DNA of 25,151 nucleotides, taken from positions 1,881 through 27,031 of the forward strand of contig DBRU01000038.1 in assembly GCA_002306375.1 (NCBI GenBank), in the 5' to 3' direction. Shown piece by piece: positions 9,032 through 15,934 of this stretch. Position numbers and translations under genes: made by a program. The number at the start of each line of letters is the position of its first letter. Position 1 is the first letter of the stretch. The notes beneath the pieces were generated by a model that searched no databases, was not told the origin of the DNA, and saw nothing but the letters and a program-made list of their open reading frames with translations. This DNA comes from Faecalibacterium sp. UBA1360. GTDB lineage: Bacteria; Bacillota; Clostridia; Oscillospirales; Ruminococcaceae.

Positions 9032-9044
9032 GGCTCCTGCAAAT

Positions 9045-9083
9045 AAAAAGCGCCGCTCCCGGCCGGGAACGGCGCTTTTCTTT
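9045..9083. terminator. bidirectional terminator between MATE and fba genes
   Basis: AAAAGCGCCG at 9046-9055 pairs with CGGCGCTTTT at 9070-9079. An inner TCCC/GGGA stem around GGCC extends the hairpin after one mismatch. A-rich sequence on the left and T-rich sequence on the right let it stop transcription from both convergent genes. Confidence 0.88.
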
Positions 9084-9105
9084 GCGTTGTTTGTCTGGGC
9101 GACGA

Positions 9106-9969
9106 TCAGGCCTTGTTGGCAGAGCCGAACAGCTCGATCTTCTCGCGCACGGTGGCCTTGATGGCCTCGGCGCCGGGGGCCAGCAGCTTGCGGGGGTCAA
9201 AGCCCTTGCCCTGCAGGTCCTTGCCGGCCTCGATATACTTGCGGGTGGCGTCGGCGAAGCTCAGCTGGCATTCGGTGTTGACGTTGATCTTGGACACGCC
9301 CAGGCTGATGGCCTTGCGGATCATGTCGGCCGGGATGCCCGTGCCGCCGTGCAGCACCAGGGGGATGTTGTCGGTGGACTGGTGGATCTTGTCCAGCGCC
9401 TCAAAGTCCAGGCCCTTCCAGTTGGCGGGGTACTTGCCGTGGATGTTGCCGATACCGGCGGCCAAAAAGTCGATGCCCAGCGCGGCGATCTTGGCGCACT
9501 CGGCGGGGTCGGCCACTTCGCCGGCGCCCACGACGCCGTCCTCCTCGCCGCCGATGGAGCCCACCTCGGCCTCAATGGACAGGCCGTGGTCATGGGCCAG
9601 GGCCACCAGCTCGGTGGTCTTGGCCACGTTCTCGTCGATGGGATAATGGCTGCCGTCGAACATGATGGAGGTGAAGCCGGCGGCCACGCAGGCCTTGGCG
9701 CCCTCATAGGTGCCGTGGTCCAGGTGCAGGGCCACCGGCACGGTGATGCCCAGGCTCTCGTCCATGGCGCGCACCATGGCAGCCACGGTCTTGAAGCCGG
9801 TCATATACTTGCCAGCGCCCTCAGACACGCCCAGGATCACGGGGCTGTTCATCTCCTGCGCGGTCAGCAGGACGCTTCTGGTCCATTCCAGGTTGTTGAT
9901 GTTGAACTGACCCACGGCATAATGGCCGTCGCGGGCCTTCAGCAGCATATTGGTCGCGTTTACCAGCAT
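9106..9969 (-). CDS. fba: fructose-bisphosphate aldolase, class II
   Basis: A 287-residue zinc-dependent class IIB aldolase that interconverts fructose-1,6-bisphosphate with dihydroxyacetone phosphate and glyceraldehyde-3-phosphate in glycolysis. The N-terminus (NATNMLLKARDGHYAVGQFN) is typical. The catalytic Asp and first zinc His lie in LHLDHG, further ligands in EAEVG, GIGNIHG and VLHGGTG, and the phosphate-binding end in KINVNTE. Length matches FbaA of Bacillus. Related tagatose-bisphosphate or ketose-bisphosphate aldolases look similar, but the residues and stand-alone setting favour the glycolytic enzyme. On the minus strand GGGAGGTAA (9976-9984) precedes ATG at a normal distance. It has its own promoter at 10055-10083. 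Confidence 0.93.
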   Translation of the reverse strand: MLVNATNMLLKARDGHYAVGQFNINNLEWTRSVLLTAQEMNSPVILGVSEGAGKYMTGFKTVAAMVRAMDESLGITVPVALHLDHGTYEGAKACVAAGFTSIMFDGSHYPIDENVAKTTELVALAHDHGLSIEAEVGSIGGEEDGVVGAGEVADPAECAKIAALGIDFLAAGIGNIHGKYPANWKGLDFEALDKIHQSTDNIPLVLHGGTGIPADMIRKAISLGVSKINVNTECQLSFADATRKYIEAGKDLQGKGFDPRKLLAPGAEAIKATVREKIELFGSANKA

Positions 9970-10054
9970 AAGAAATTACCTCCCGATTCTTTGCATAAGC
10001 AGTGCAAAAGACCGTGCGGGGCAACTTCCCCGCGCGGCATACGGCTACAAATTC

Positions 10055-10083
10055 ATTATAGCCGTACTTTGACAAAAAAGCAA
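10055..10083 (-). promoter_or_regulatory. fba promoter
   Basis: Read on the minus strand, a perfect -10 TATAAT (10060-10055) lies 17 bases after TTGCTT (10083-10078). The predicted start near 10048 gives a leader of about 80 bases before fba. TTGTCA also occurs on this strand but is too close to the -10. Confidence 0.65.
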
Positions 10084-10347
10084 CAAAAACTTTGCCCGCC
10101 CGTGGATCCGGCAGCCGGGGACATATTGGCGCTTTGGACAAAGAAAGACTGCTGGATTTGTTTCTTTTGCCAAGGGGGAAGAACCCCTTGAAAGGCCCCG
10201 GATGAACTTTTCGTCCCGGTGTTCCGGGTGCGGAAGGGGCAAGACAAAGGCGGCGCGGTCCTTGGGCAAACTGCGGGAATTTGTGGGATCGTGAAAGAAA
10301 AAATCAGAGCTTTGCCAACTTGACAGGCCAAAATATCCAGAGCGTTA

Positions 10348-10447
10348 TGTGGAAAAACTTTCAACATTCGGTGGAAAACCCACCCTGCCCGGGCCGAAAA
10401 ACAGCGCAGTGGGCGCGTTTTCCACACTTTCCACAGGGTTTTCAACA
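10348..10447. promoter_or_regulatory. cluster of DnaA-box-like 9-mers
   Basis: Two 9-mers fit the relaxed DnaA box TTWTNCACA exactly: TGTGGAAAA at 10348-10356 (reverse orientation) and TTTTCCACA at 10418-10426 (forward). Three more differ at one base: GGTGGAAAA at 10370-10378 (reverse), CTTTCCACA at 10427-10435 (forward, directly abutting the previous box) and TTTTCAACA at 10439-10447 (forward). The left boxes point one way and the right boxes the other. No dnaA, dnaN or rpmH is nearby, so this is not an obvious oriC. It may be a DnaA titration or regulatory site, or an interspersed repeat. Confidence 0.55.
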
Positions 10448-10555
10448 CCAAAAGGGGCGGGCGGTGGAATTACGAAGCGTATAAAGCGCGCCGCATCGCC
10501 AAAACAACGGGCCCGAAAAAGCGAAAATTCTGCACTTTTGACGCGTCTGCGGCAG

Positions 10556-10585
10556 GTGACAAAGGCCGGGGCTTTGTGGTATACT
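10556..10585 (+). promoter_or_regulatory. rlmB promoter
   Basis: GTGACA (10556-10561, five of six consensus bases) is followed after 18 bases by TATACT (10580-10585). The predicted start is about 60 bases before the rlmB ATG. It probably drives rlmB and the two genes behind it. Confidence 0.7.
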
Positions 10586-10654
10586 ATATCCGTATAGCTG
10601 TCGGCAGGCTTGCCGGCGGCAAATCTGCGGGCCCGCCCGCCTGGAGGAAACGCT

Positions 10655-11449
10655 ATGTACAAGCCGGAACGCCCGGATCAGGATACGCACAGACCCGACG
10701 AGGGCAAGGACGCCCTTGTATGGGGCAAAAACCCCGTCACCGAACTGCTGCGCGCCGGCGCCGGCGTGGACACGCTGCTTTTGGCCGACGGGCTGGACCC
10801 GCGTACGGCGTCCTATTTCACGGCCCTGGGCCGCGAGGCGGGCGCCGTGGTCAAGCGGGTGCCGGCGGGCAAGCTGCAAAAGATGTGCGGCACGCCCGAC
10901 CACCAGGGCGTGGCGGCCTGGGGCGCGCGCATCCAATACGCCGAGCTGGAGGACCTGCTGGCCCTGGCCGAGCAAAAGGGCGAGCCGCCCTTCCTTGTTT
11001 TGTGCGACGGCGTCGAGGACCCCCACAACCTGGGGGCCATCATCCGTTCGGCCCTGTTGTGCGGGGCCCACGGGGTCATCATCCCCCGCCGTGGCGGCGT
11101 GGGCGTGACCGGCACCGTGATGAAAGCCAGCGCCGGGGCGGCGGCCCGCCTGCCGGTGGCCCGGGTGGCCAACCTGGCCCAGGCGATCCGCACGCTGAAA
11201 GAGCGGGGCGTTTTTGTATTTTGCGCCGACCTTGGCGGCGCTTCGCCGGCCGACACCGACCTGACCGGGTCCATCGGCCTTGTCATGGGCAGTGAGGGCA
11301 AGGGCCCCGCGGCCCTGACCCGCAAACTGTGCGACGGCGCGCTTACGCTGGACATGGCCGCCGCCGACTGCGGGGTGGACAGCTACAATGTCTCGGTCGC
11401 GGCCGGCATTCTGCTGTACCAGATCATGCAGCGCCGCAAGGGACGCTGA
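10655..11449 (+). CDS. rlmB: 23S rRNA 2'-O-methyltransferase, RlmB/TrmH (SpoU) family
   Basis: A 264-residue SPOUT-superfamily enzyme, expected to methylate the 2'-O of a guanosine in 23S rRNA using S-adenosylmethionine. An N-terminal substrate-binding part (GKNPVTELLRAG) precedes the knotted domain. All three family motifs are present: DPHNLGAIIRSA near residues 122-133, IGLVMGSEGKG near 207-217 and SYNVSVAAGILLY near 243-255. The usual SLNVS reads SYNVS here, preceded by an atypical AAADCGVD instead of the common GKIG-like loop, so the exact rRNA or tRNA target is less certain than the family. GGAGGA at 10643-10648 sets ATG 10655. The next gene follows after 45 bases with no terminator, so they are probably cotranscribed. 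Confidence 0.88.
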   Translation: MYKPERPDQDTHRPDEGKDALVWGKNPVTELLRAGAGVDTLLLADGLDPRTASYFTALGREAGAVVKRVPAGKLQKMCGTPDHQGVAAWGARIQYAELEDLLALAEQKGEPPFLVLCDGVEDPHNLGAIIRSALLCGAHGVIIPRRGGVGVTGTVMKASAGAAARLPVARVANLAQAIRTLKERGVFVFCADLGGASPADTDLTGSIGLVMGSEGKGPAALTRKLCDGALTLDMAAADCGVDSYNVSVAAGILLYQIMQRRKGR

Positions 11450-11494
11450 ACCAACGGCGCCGCCGCCCAGGCGGGACGGGAAGGGGAAAAGGAT

Positions 11495-14400
11495 ATGCCA
11501 AGCAAACGAACGAACGACTCGGTGGAGCGCATCCTCGAAGAGCTGAGCCATCAGCAGGCCCGCGACGGCGTGCGGGACAGCGTCAATGAGCGCAAGGTGG
11601 ACGAGATCCTGCAAAGTGTGGGCATCGACACCGCCATGCCCGGCGCGTCCCAGCCGGCGCTGGGCCCCATCGGCAAAGAGGATCTGCCCCAGGTGGAAGT
11701 CAGCGGCGGCGTGGCCACCGACCGATTCTCCACCACGATCCTGGACGATCTGCTCAAAGATCTGCCCAGCATGAAGCTGCTGAAAAAGAAGACCCCCGCC
11801 GCGTCGGCCCGCCGCGAAACGCCCGCGCCCCGGCAGGGGGGCGCGGCCGCGCCCATTCGGACCCCGGCCTCCCGGCCCCAGCCGCAGGCGCAAGTTCGTT
11901 CGGAACCCCAGCCGCAGCCCCAAAGCCGGCCCCAGCCGCAGGCGCAAGTTCGGTCGGAACCCCAGCCGCAGCCCCAGCCCCGCCCGGAAGAACAGCACGG
12001 CACGACCCGCGCAGGAGATTCCACGGTGGGCGATACCACCCGCACCAGCATCATCAAAAACTTTCTGCTCAAGATGGCCCCGGGCGGCAGCCAGGCCGAC
12101 TCTCAGGCGCTGAACCAGGGCAAAGAGCAGTTCCAGCAGTTCTTCGGCAAGACGGCTGCCGTGCTGCCCGACGAGGACGGCAAGCTCCGGGACCCCTCCC
12201 GCCGCAAACGCGGGCTGTTCGGCCTGAGCAAGGCCGAAGATTCCGGGCAGTTCGTGCCCATCAATGTGTCTTTGAGCACCCGGCGGGAGGACCCGCCCGC
12301 CCAGCCGCAGCCCGAAGTCGAACCCGAATGGGAGGAACCGGCCGTCACGGCGGAGCCCTCCGTCGAAATGTATACGCCCGACGCCGACGACGCCGACGAC
12401 GGCGAGGCCCAGGGCCTGGCGCCGGCGGCCCCGGTGCTCAAGCGGGGCATGTTCGGGGAGCTGTTCGGCGCCCCTCAAAAGGATACCGTGGGCGATATGA
12501 TCGTGCCCGAAGCCCGGGCCCATACCCTGGAATCCGAGCCCATGCCCGAGCCGGAACCCGAGCCCGAGCCGGAACCCCGGCCGGAGCCCGAGACCCCGCG
12601 CACGGTCTATCATTCCGCCGCCCATGCCGAGCCCGCCGCCGATCATCCGTCGTCGGCCACCGGCCCCCTGACCGGCCTGCGGGATGCGCTGCGGGGCGGC
12701 GCTACCGGCGCCACCGGCACCATCTACCGCAAAAAGCGCAACACCATCGAATTTACTCCTGGCCAGAAGCTGGCCCGCCGCGCCGAGTCCGCGCCCCGGG
12801 CCAAGGAACCTGTGGGCGAACCCGTGGGCGAGCCGATCATGACCTCCACCGACGCGGTGGCGGGCGGGTATACGCCTGCGGCCAGCGTCGATACCCAGAA
12901 TTTCCTGCGGGAGCTCACCTCCTCCCCGGCGGTACGCCGGGCCACGGCTTCGGCCGCGGCGGGGGTGGCCGGCGCAATGGGCACGCGGCTGGCCCAGTCC
13001 GCCCCGGCCCCCCAGCCGGTCCCGGCGCCTGCGCCCCGGCCCGCCGCCCCGACGTCTGCCCCGGCGGCAGCCCGCACCCGGCCGGCCCAGCCTGCTCCGG
13101 CGGCCCCGGCCCAGCCTGCTCCGGCGGCGCCCGCGGCCCCGGCCTCTGTGCAGTCTGCCCCGGCCCGGCCCGCGGCCGAACCCGCCGGGAAGGACCGCGG
13201 CGACACCTTTGAGGAGATCACCCGGGACGAAGCCGCCACCATGACCGGCGAAGTCCGCCTGGCCGACATCGCCGCCGGGCGCGGTCCGGCCACCACCGGC
13301 TTTTCGGCCAAGCTGGACCTGAGCGCGCAGGAGGGCATCAGCGCCGACACCGCCGACTTTGTGGCCCAGCTGGACGCCGAGCCCCGCCCGCGCCCCGATA
13401 CCGGCGCTTTTGTGCGCGGCATCGAGAAGTCCATCAATGAAGAGGAAGAGGACCTGCCCGACGACGATCGCTTTGCCCAGGCGGCGGGCATCCTGACCGA
13501 CACCACCGGCGAGGTGGAAGCCCCTGCGCGCCCCAAACGCACGGGCGGCGTGCGCCTGACCGGCGACGCCGAGGACGAAGCCCCCGCCGCCGAGGAAAAT
13601 CAGGCCGCCCCCTTTGAGGAGGACGCCCCCGCCCCGGCCCATCGCCGCCGGGAATACGAACACCCCGAGGACGCCCCCGCCGTGCGCCGGGACCTTGACA
13701 AGCAGATCCTTCTTCTGACCGTCGCCGTCATCGTGGGCGCGGCGGTGGGCGCCGTGCTTTTGTATCTGGGCGTGGCGGCCACGGGCGCGCTGCCCATGCC
13801 GGCCCCGCTGGACCCCGCCGCCGGCGCGACCCCGCTGCTGGCCGCCGGGCTGGTGCTGCTGGGCGTGGTGTGCGCGCTGTGCTGGCGCACCATGGCTCTG
13901 GGTCTGCTGGGCGTGGTCAAATCTCCCACAGCCGACACCCTGCCCGCCTTGGCGGCGCTGGGCGCTCTGGTGCAGCTGGGGGCCCTGCTGATCAAGCCGG
14001 ACTGGTATGACCCCCAGGCCATGTGTCTGATGGCCGGCCCCGCGGCGCTGCTGTTGTGCTTCAACGCTTTGGGCAAGCGCCTGGACGCCGTCACCGCCCG
14101 GGAAAACTTTACCCTTGTCAGCGCCAGGGTGGACCACGCTGTGGCCTACCGCCTCAAGGATGCGGGCATCCTGCGCGCCGTGACCAAGGGCCTGGATCAG
14201 CCCCAGCCCAGCGTGCTGGTCAACCGCCCCACCCAGCTCATGAAAGACTTTTTGTCTGCCAGCGCGGCGCACCGCAGCTCGGACAAGAACCAGCAGCAGC
14301 TGGGCCGCCTGGTGGGCATTCTGGCGCTGGCCGCCCTGGTGTTCACCCTTGCCTACCGCAAGGACCCGGGCCTTGCCTTTACCACCATGGCCGCCGTGCT

Positions 14401-15373
14401 CTGCCTGGGCGCGCCGCTGGCCGGTACATTGCTCAGCGCCCTGCCCGCGCGGCTCATGCAGCGCAGCGCGGCCCAGGTGGGCGCGGTCATCCCGGGCTGG
14501 CGGGACATCCGTCAGCTGGGGCGCATCAACGTCATCCAGGTCAGCGCCCGGGACCTGTTCCCCAAGGGCTGCGTCAAGCTGTGCGGCATCAAGCCCGTGC
14601 ACAAAGAGCGCATCGACATGGCCATCATCTATGCGGCGTCCATGTTTGCCGCCGGCGCGCCCACCCTGCGGGACGTGTTTTTGGGCATGATCGGCGACAA
14701 TCGCAAGCTGCTGAACAAGGTGGACGATTTCGAGACCGTCTACGGCAAGGGCTATGTGGGCTGGATCAACGGCGAGCGCGTGCTGGCCGGCAACCGGGCC
14801 CTGATGGATCAGTTCGGCATCGAGGTGCCCAGCCTGCAATATGAACAGCGCCACACCGTCAACCAGCGCCGGGTCATCTACCTGGCCGTGTCGGGCAAAC
14901 TGTTCAGCATGTTCCAGGTGGCTTACCAGGCCGACCCCGACACCGGCATGGTGCTGGACAGCCTGCGCCGCACGGGCATGTCCCTGATCGTGGACTGCGA
15001 CGACTTCAACTGCGACGAAGCTCTGCTGGAGACCGCCTACGCCCTGCCCACGGGCACGGTCCGCGTGCTGGATACCGACGCCCGCCGGGCGCTGGAACCC
15101 GCCACGGCCTGGCTGCCCGAAAGCGAGGGCAACATGCTGCATCTGGGCAGCTTTGCCAGTTTTGTGGGCGGCCTGGAAGCCGCCGCCGGCGCGGCCCAGG
15201 GCGAGCGCAAAGCCGCCATGATCCTGTCGGTATCGGTGCTGCTGTCCTGCGTGCTGGCGCTGATCATGGTGCTGGCCGGGGGCATCGCGGCGCTGCCGCT
15301 GCCCGCCCTGGTGCTGTACCAGGCAGCCTGGGCCGTGCTGGCGCTGATCTTCCCGCTGCTGCAGCGGTATTGA
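11495..15373 (+). CDS. giant disordered-tail protein with degenerate P-type ATPase-like membrane module
   Basis: A 1292-residue protein. Residues 1-735 have a short polar helical start (VERILEEL, VDEILQSVGI) and then long Pro/Ala/Gln/Glu-rich low-complexity sequence with internal repeats. Membrane helices lie near 738-761, 781-800, 814-833, 843-861, 939-955 and 963-985, then a cytosolic region of about 250 residues and two final helices from 1242. This is P1B-ATPase topology. The stretch GKGYVGWINGERVLAGNRALM (1084-1104) is a clear P-type nucleotide-domain signature. The enzyme motifs are gone: VSARDLFPKG (1016-1025) stands where DKTGT is expected, DCDDFN (1167-1172) where TGDN is expected, no TGE and no GDGxND are found, and the membrane CPC is GAP. 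I infer a non-pumping pseudoenzyme. ATG 11495 follows AAGGGGA. Function is unknown. Confidence 0.7.
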   Translation: MPSKRTNDSVERILEELSHQQARDGVRDSVNERKVDEILQSVGIDTAMPGASQPALGPIGKEDLPQVEVSGGVATDRFSTTILDDLLKDLPSMKLLKKKTPAASARRETPAPRQGGAAAPIRTPASRPQPQAQVRSEPQPQPQSRPQPQAQVRSEPQPQPQPRPEEQHGTTRAGDSTVGDTTRTSIIKNFLLKMAPGGSQADSQALNQGKEQFQQFFGKTAAVLPDEDGKLRDPSRRKRGLFGLSKAEDSGQFVPINVSLSTRREDPPAQPQPEVEPEWEEPAVTAEPSVEMYTPDADDADDGEAQGLAPAAPVLKRGMFGELFGAPQKDTVGDMIVPEARAHTLESEPMPEPEPEPEPEPRPEPETPRTVYHSAAHAEPAADHPSSATGPLTGLRDALRGGATGATGTIYRKKRNTIEFTPGQKLARRAESAPRAKEPVGEPVGEPIMTSTDAVAGGYTPAASVDTQNFLRELTSSPAVRRATASAAAGVAGAMGTRLAQSAPAPQPVPAPAPRPAAPTSAPAAARTRPAQPAPAAPAQPAPAAPAAPASVQSAPARPAAEPAGKDRGDTFEEITRDEAATMTGEVRLADIAAGRGPATTGFSAKLDLSAQEGISADTADFVAQLDAEPRPRPDTGAFVRGIEKSINEEEEDLPDDDRFAQAAGILTDTTGEVEAPARPKRTGGVRLTGDAEDEAPAAEENQAAPFEEDAPAPAHRRREYEHPEDAPAVRRDLDKQILLLTVAVIVGAAVGAVLLYLGVAATGALPMPAPLDPAAGATPLLAAGLVLLGVVCALCWRTMALGLLGVVKSPTADTLPALAALGALVQLGALLIKPDWYDPQAMCLMAGPAALLLCFNALGKRLDAVTARENFTLVSARVDHAVAYRLKDAGILRAVTKGLDQPQPSVLVNRPTQLMKDFLSASAAHRSSDKNQQQLGRLVGILALAALVFTLAYRKDPGLAFTTMAAVLCLGAPLAGTLLSALPARLMQRSAAQVGAVIPGWRDIRQLGRINVIQVSARDLFPKGCVKLCGIKPVHKERIDMAIIYAASMFAAGAPTLRDVFLGMIGDNRKLLNKVDDFETVYGKGYVGWINGERVLAGNRALMDQFGIEVPSLQYEQRHTVNQRRVIYLAVSGKLFSMFQVAYQADPDTGMVLDSLRRTGMSLIVDCDDFNCDEALLETAYALPTGTVRVLDTDARRALEPATAWLPESEGNMLHLGSFASFVGGLEAAAGAAQGERKAAMILSVSVLLSCVLALIMVLAGGIAALPLPALVLYQAAWAVLALIFPLLQRY
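11872..11979 (+). repeat. two tandem 54-base repeats inside the disordered tail
   Basis: Copies at 11872-11925 and 11926-11979 are nearly identical and encode the 18-residue unit RPQPQAQVRSEPQPQPQS, the second ending in PR. The near-identity at DNA level points to a recent in-frame duplication. They form residues 127-162 of the P-type-like protein. Confidence 0.85.
13082..13128 (+). repeat. two 23-base direct repeats encoding AQPAPAAP
   Basis: CCGGCCCAGCCTGCTCCGGC... occurs at 13082-13104 and 13106-13128, an exact 24-base period. It encodes two copies of AQPAPAAP in the Ala/Pro-rich tail. A Pro-Glu run (residues about 350-367, near 12541-12595) is a further low-complexity tract in the same gene. 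Confidence 0.8.
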
Positions 15374-15392
15374 TGCAAAAGGAGGCTTTGCC

Positions 15393-15812
15393 TTGTACCG
15401 CACCAACGAACGGCAGATGAGCCTGTACGACTACCTGCCGCCCTACCACGGCCAATTGGCCGAACAGAACCGCTGGGTGCGCCTGGCCCATGCCATCGAC
15501 TGGGACGCCTTCGAACGGGAATACAGCGGCCATTTCGGCCGCGCGGGCAAGGTGGCGATCCCTGCGCGGGTGGCCTTCGGCTGCCTGATCGTGCGCGCCG
15601 CCTGCGGCGTATCCGACCGCGAGACCGTCTTTCTGATCCGCGAAAGCCCCTACCTGCAATATTTTCTGGGGTTTGACACCTTCACCGACGACGTGCCCTT
15701 CTCCCCCCGCAGCATGGAGCGCTTCCGCGCGCGCATCCCGGCCGCCCAGGTGCGCCGGGCCGTGCGCCTTCTGCGCAGCTTCGAATCCGGGGCGGACGGC
15801 GACGCCGACTGA
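15393..15812 (+). CDS. stand-alone DUF772 (transposase N-terminal domain) protein
   Basis: A 139-residue protein that corresponds only to the N-terminal DUF772 domain (PF05598) of IS5/IS1182-type transposases. Typical pieces are FEREYSGHFGRAG, AIPARVAFGCLIV, GVSDRETVFLIRESPYLQYFLGF and PFSPRSMERFRARI. The DDE catalytic domain is absent: the frame stops after a short acidic tail (ESGADGDAD) and no remainder of a transposase follows. The start is TTG at 15393, seven bases after a perfect AAGGAGG (15379-15385). It begins 19 bases after the stop of the P-type-like gene and ends before a strong terminator. It may be a transposase remnant, or a domesticated DNA-binding domain kept in an operon; base composition matches its neighbours and no terminal inverted repeats are seen. 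Confidence 0.75.
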   Translation: MYRTNERQMSLYDYLPPYHGQLAEQNRWVRLAHAIDWDAFEREYSGHFGRAGKVAIPARVAFGCLIVRAACGVSDRETVFLIRESPYLQYFLGFDTFTDDVPFSPRSMERFRARIPAAQVRRAVRLLRSFESGADGDAD

Positions 15813-15834
15813 CCGCAGCACCACCACCCTGCGT

Positions 15835-15870
15835 CCGGGGGCGCGGACCCAGCGCCCCCGGCCCTTTTTT
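15835..15870 (+). terminator. rho-independent terminator after the DUF772 gene
   Basis: A perfect 10-bp GC-rich stem (CCGGGGGCGC at 15835-15844, GCGCCCCCGG at 15852-15861) with a 7-base loop is followed by CCC and six T residues. It ends the rlmB-led transcription unit. Confidence 0.92.
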
Positions 15871-15934
15871 GCCGTCACGGCCTGCGGGCCGTTTTCCACT
15901 CACGCACTCTATCACCCAAAGCAAAGGAACCTGT

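Larger units (their letters stand above)
9970..10654. other. 685-base divergent intergenic region
   Basis: No gene is supported here. Short open frames exist on both strands but lack ribosome binding sites and family resemblance. The region holds the fba promoter (minus strand), the rlmB promoter (plus strand) and a central cluster of DnaA-box-like sequences. A 7-bp hairpin (CAAGGGG/CCCCTTG, 10171-10190) has no T run. The stretch 10100-10340 shows no recognisable RNA family, but an unannotated small RNA cannot be excluded. Confidence 0.6.

Noticed and set aside
10171..10190. CAAGGGG/CCCCTTG hairpin as a terminator
   Set aside because: No T run on either strand and no gene ending nearby that would need it.
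10320..10350. TTGACA-led promoter toward the DnaA-box cluster
   Set aside because: The -35 is perfect, but the best -10 candidates (GTTATG, TTATGT) are poor or at 18-19 bases spacing, so it is not annotated as a promoter.
10348..10447. Chromosomal replication origin
   Set aside because: DnaA-like boxes are present, but there is no clear AT-rich unwinding element and no dnaA, dnaN, recF or rpmH nearby, so oriC is not supported.
10281..10662. Small open frames through the DnaA-box cluster on both strands
   Set aside because: No ribosome binding sites; the peptides (FSTLSTGFST-like) are just translations of repeated TTTTCCACA/TGTGGAAAA sequences.
10442..15406. 1654-codon open frame on the minus strand, the longest in the window
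   Set aside because: It lies opposite rlmB and the 1292-residue gene. Its product is Gly/Arg/His-rich low complexity with no family resemblance, and it results from stop-poor antisense frames in GC-rich coding DNA.
15374..15870. Intact insertion sequence
   Set aside because: Only the N-terminal transposase domain is present; no DDE domain, terminal inverted repeats or target duplication are visible.
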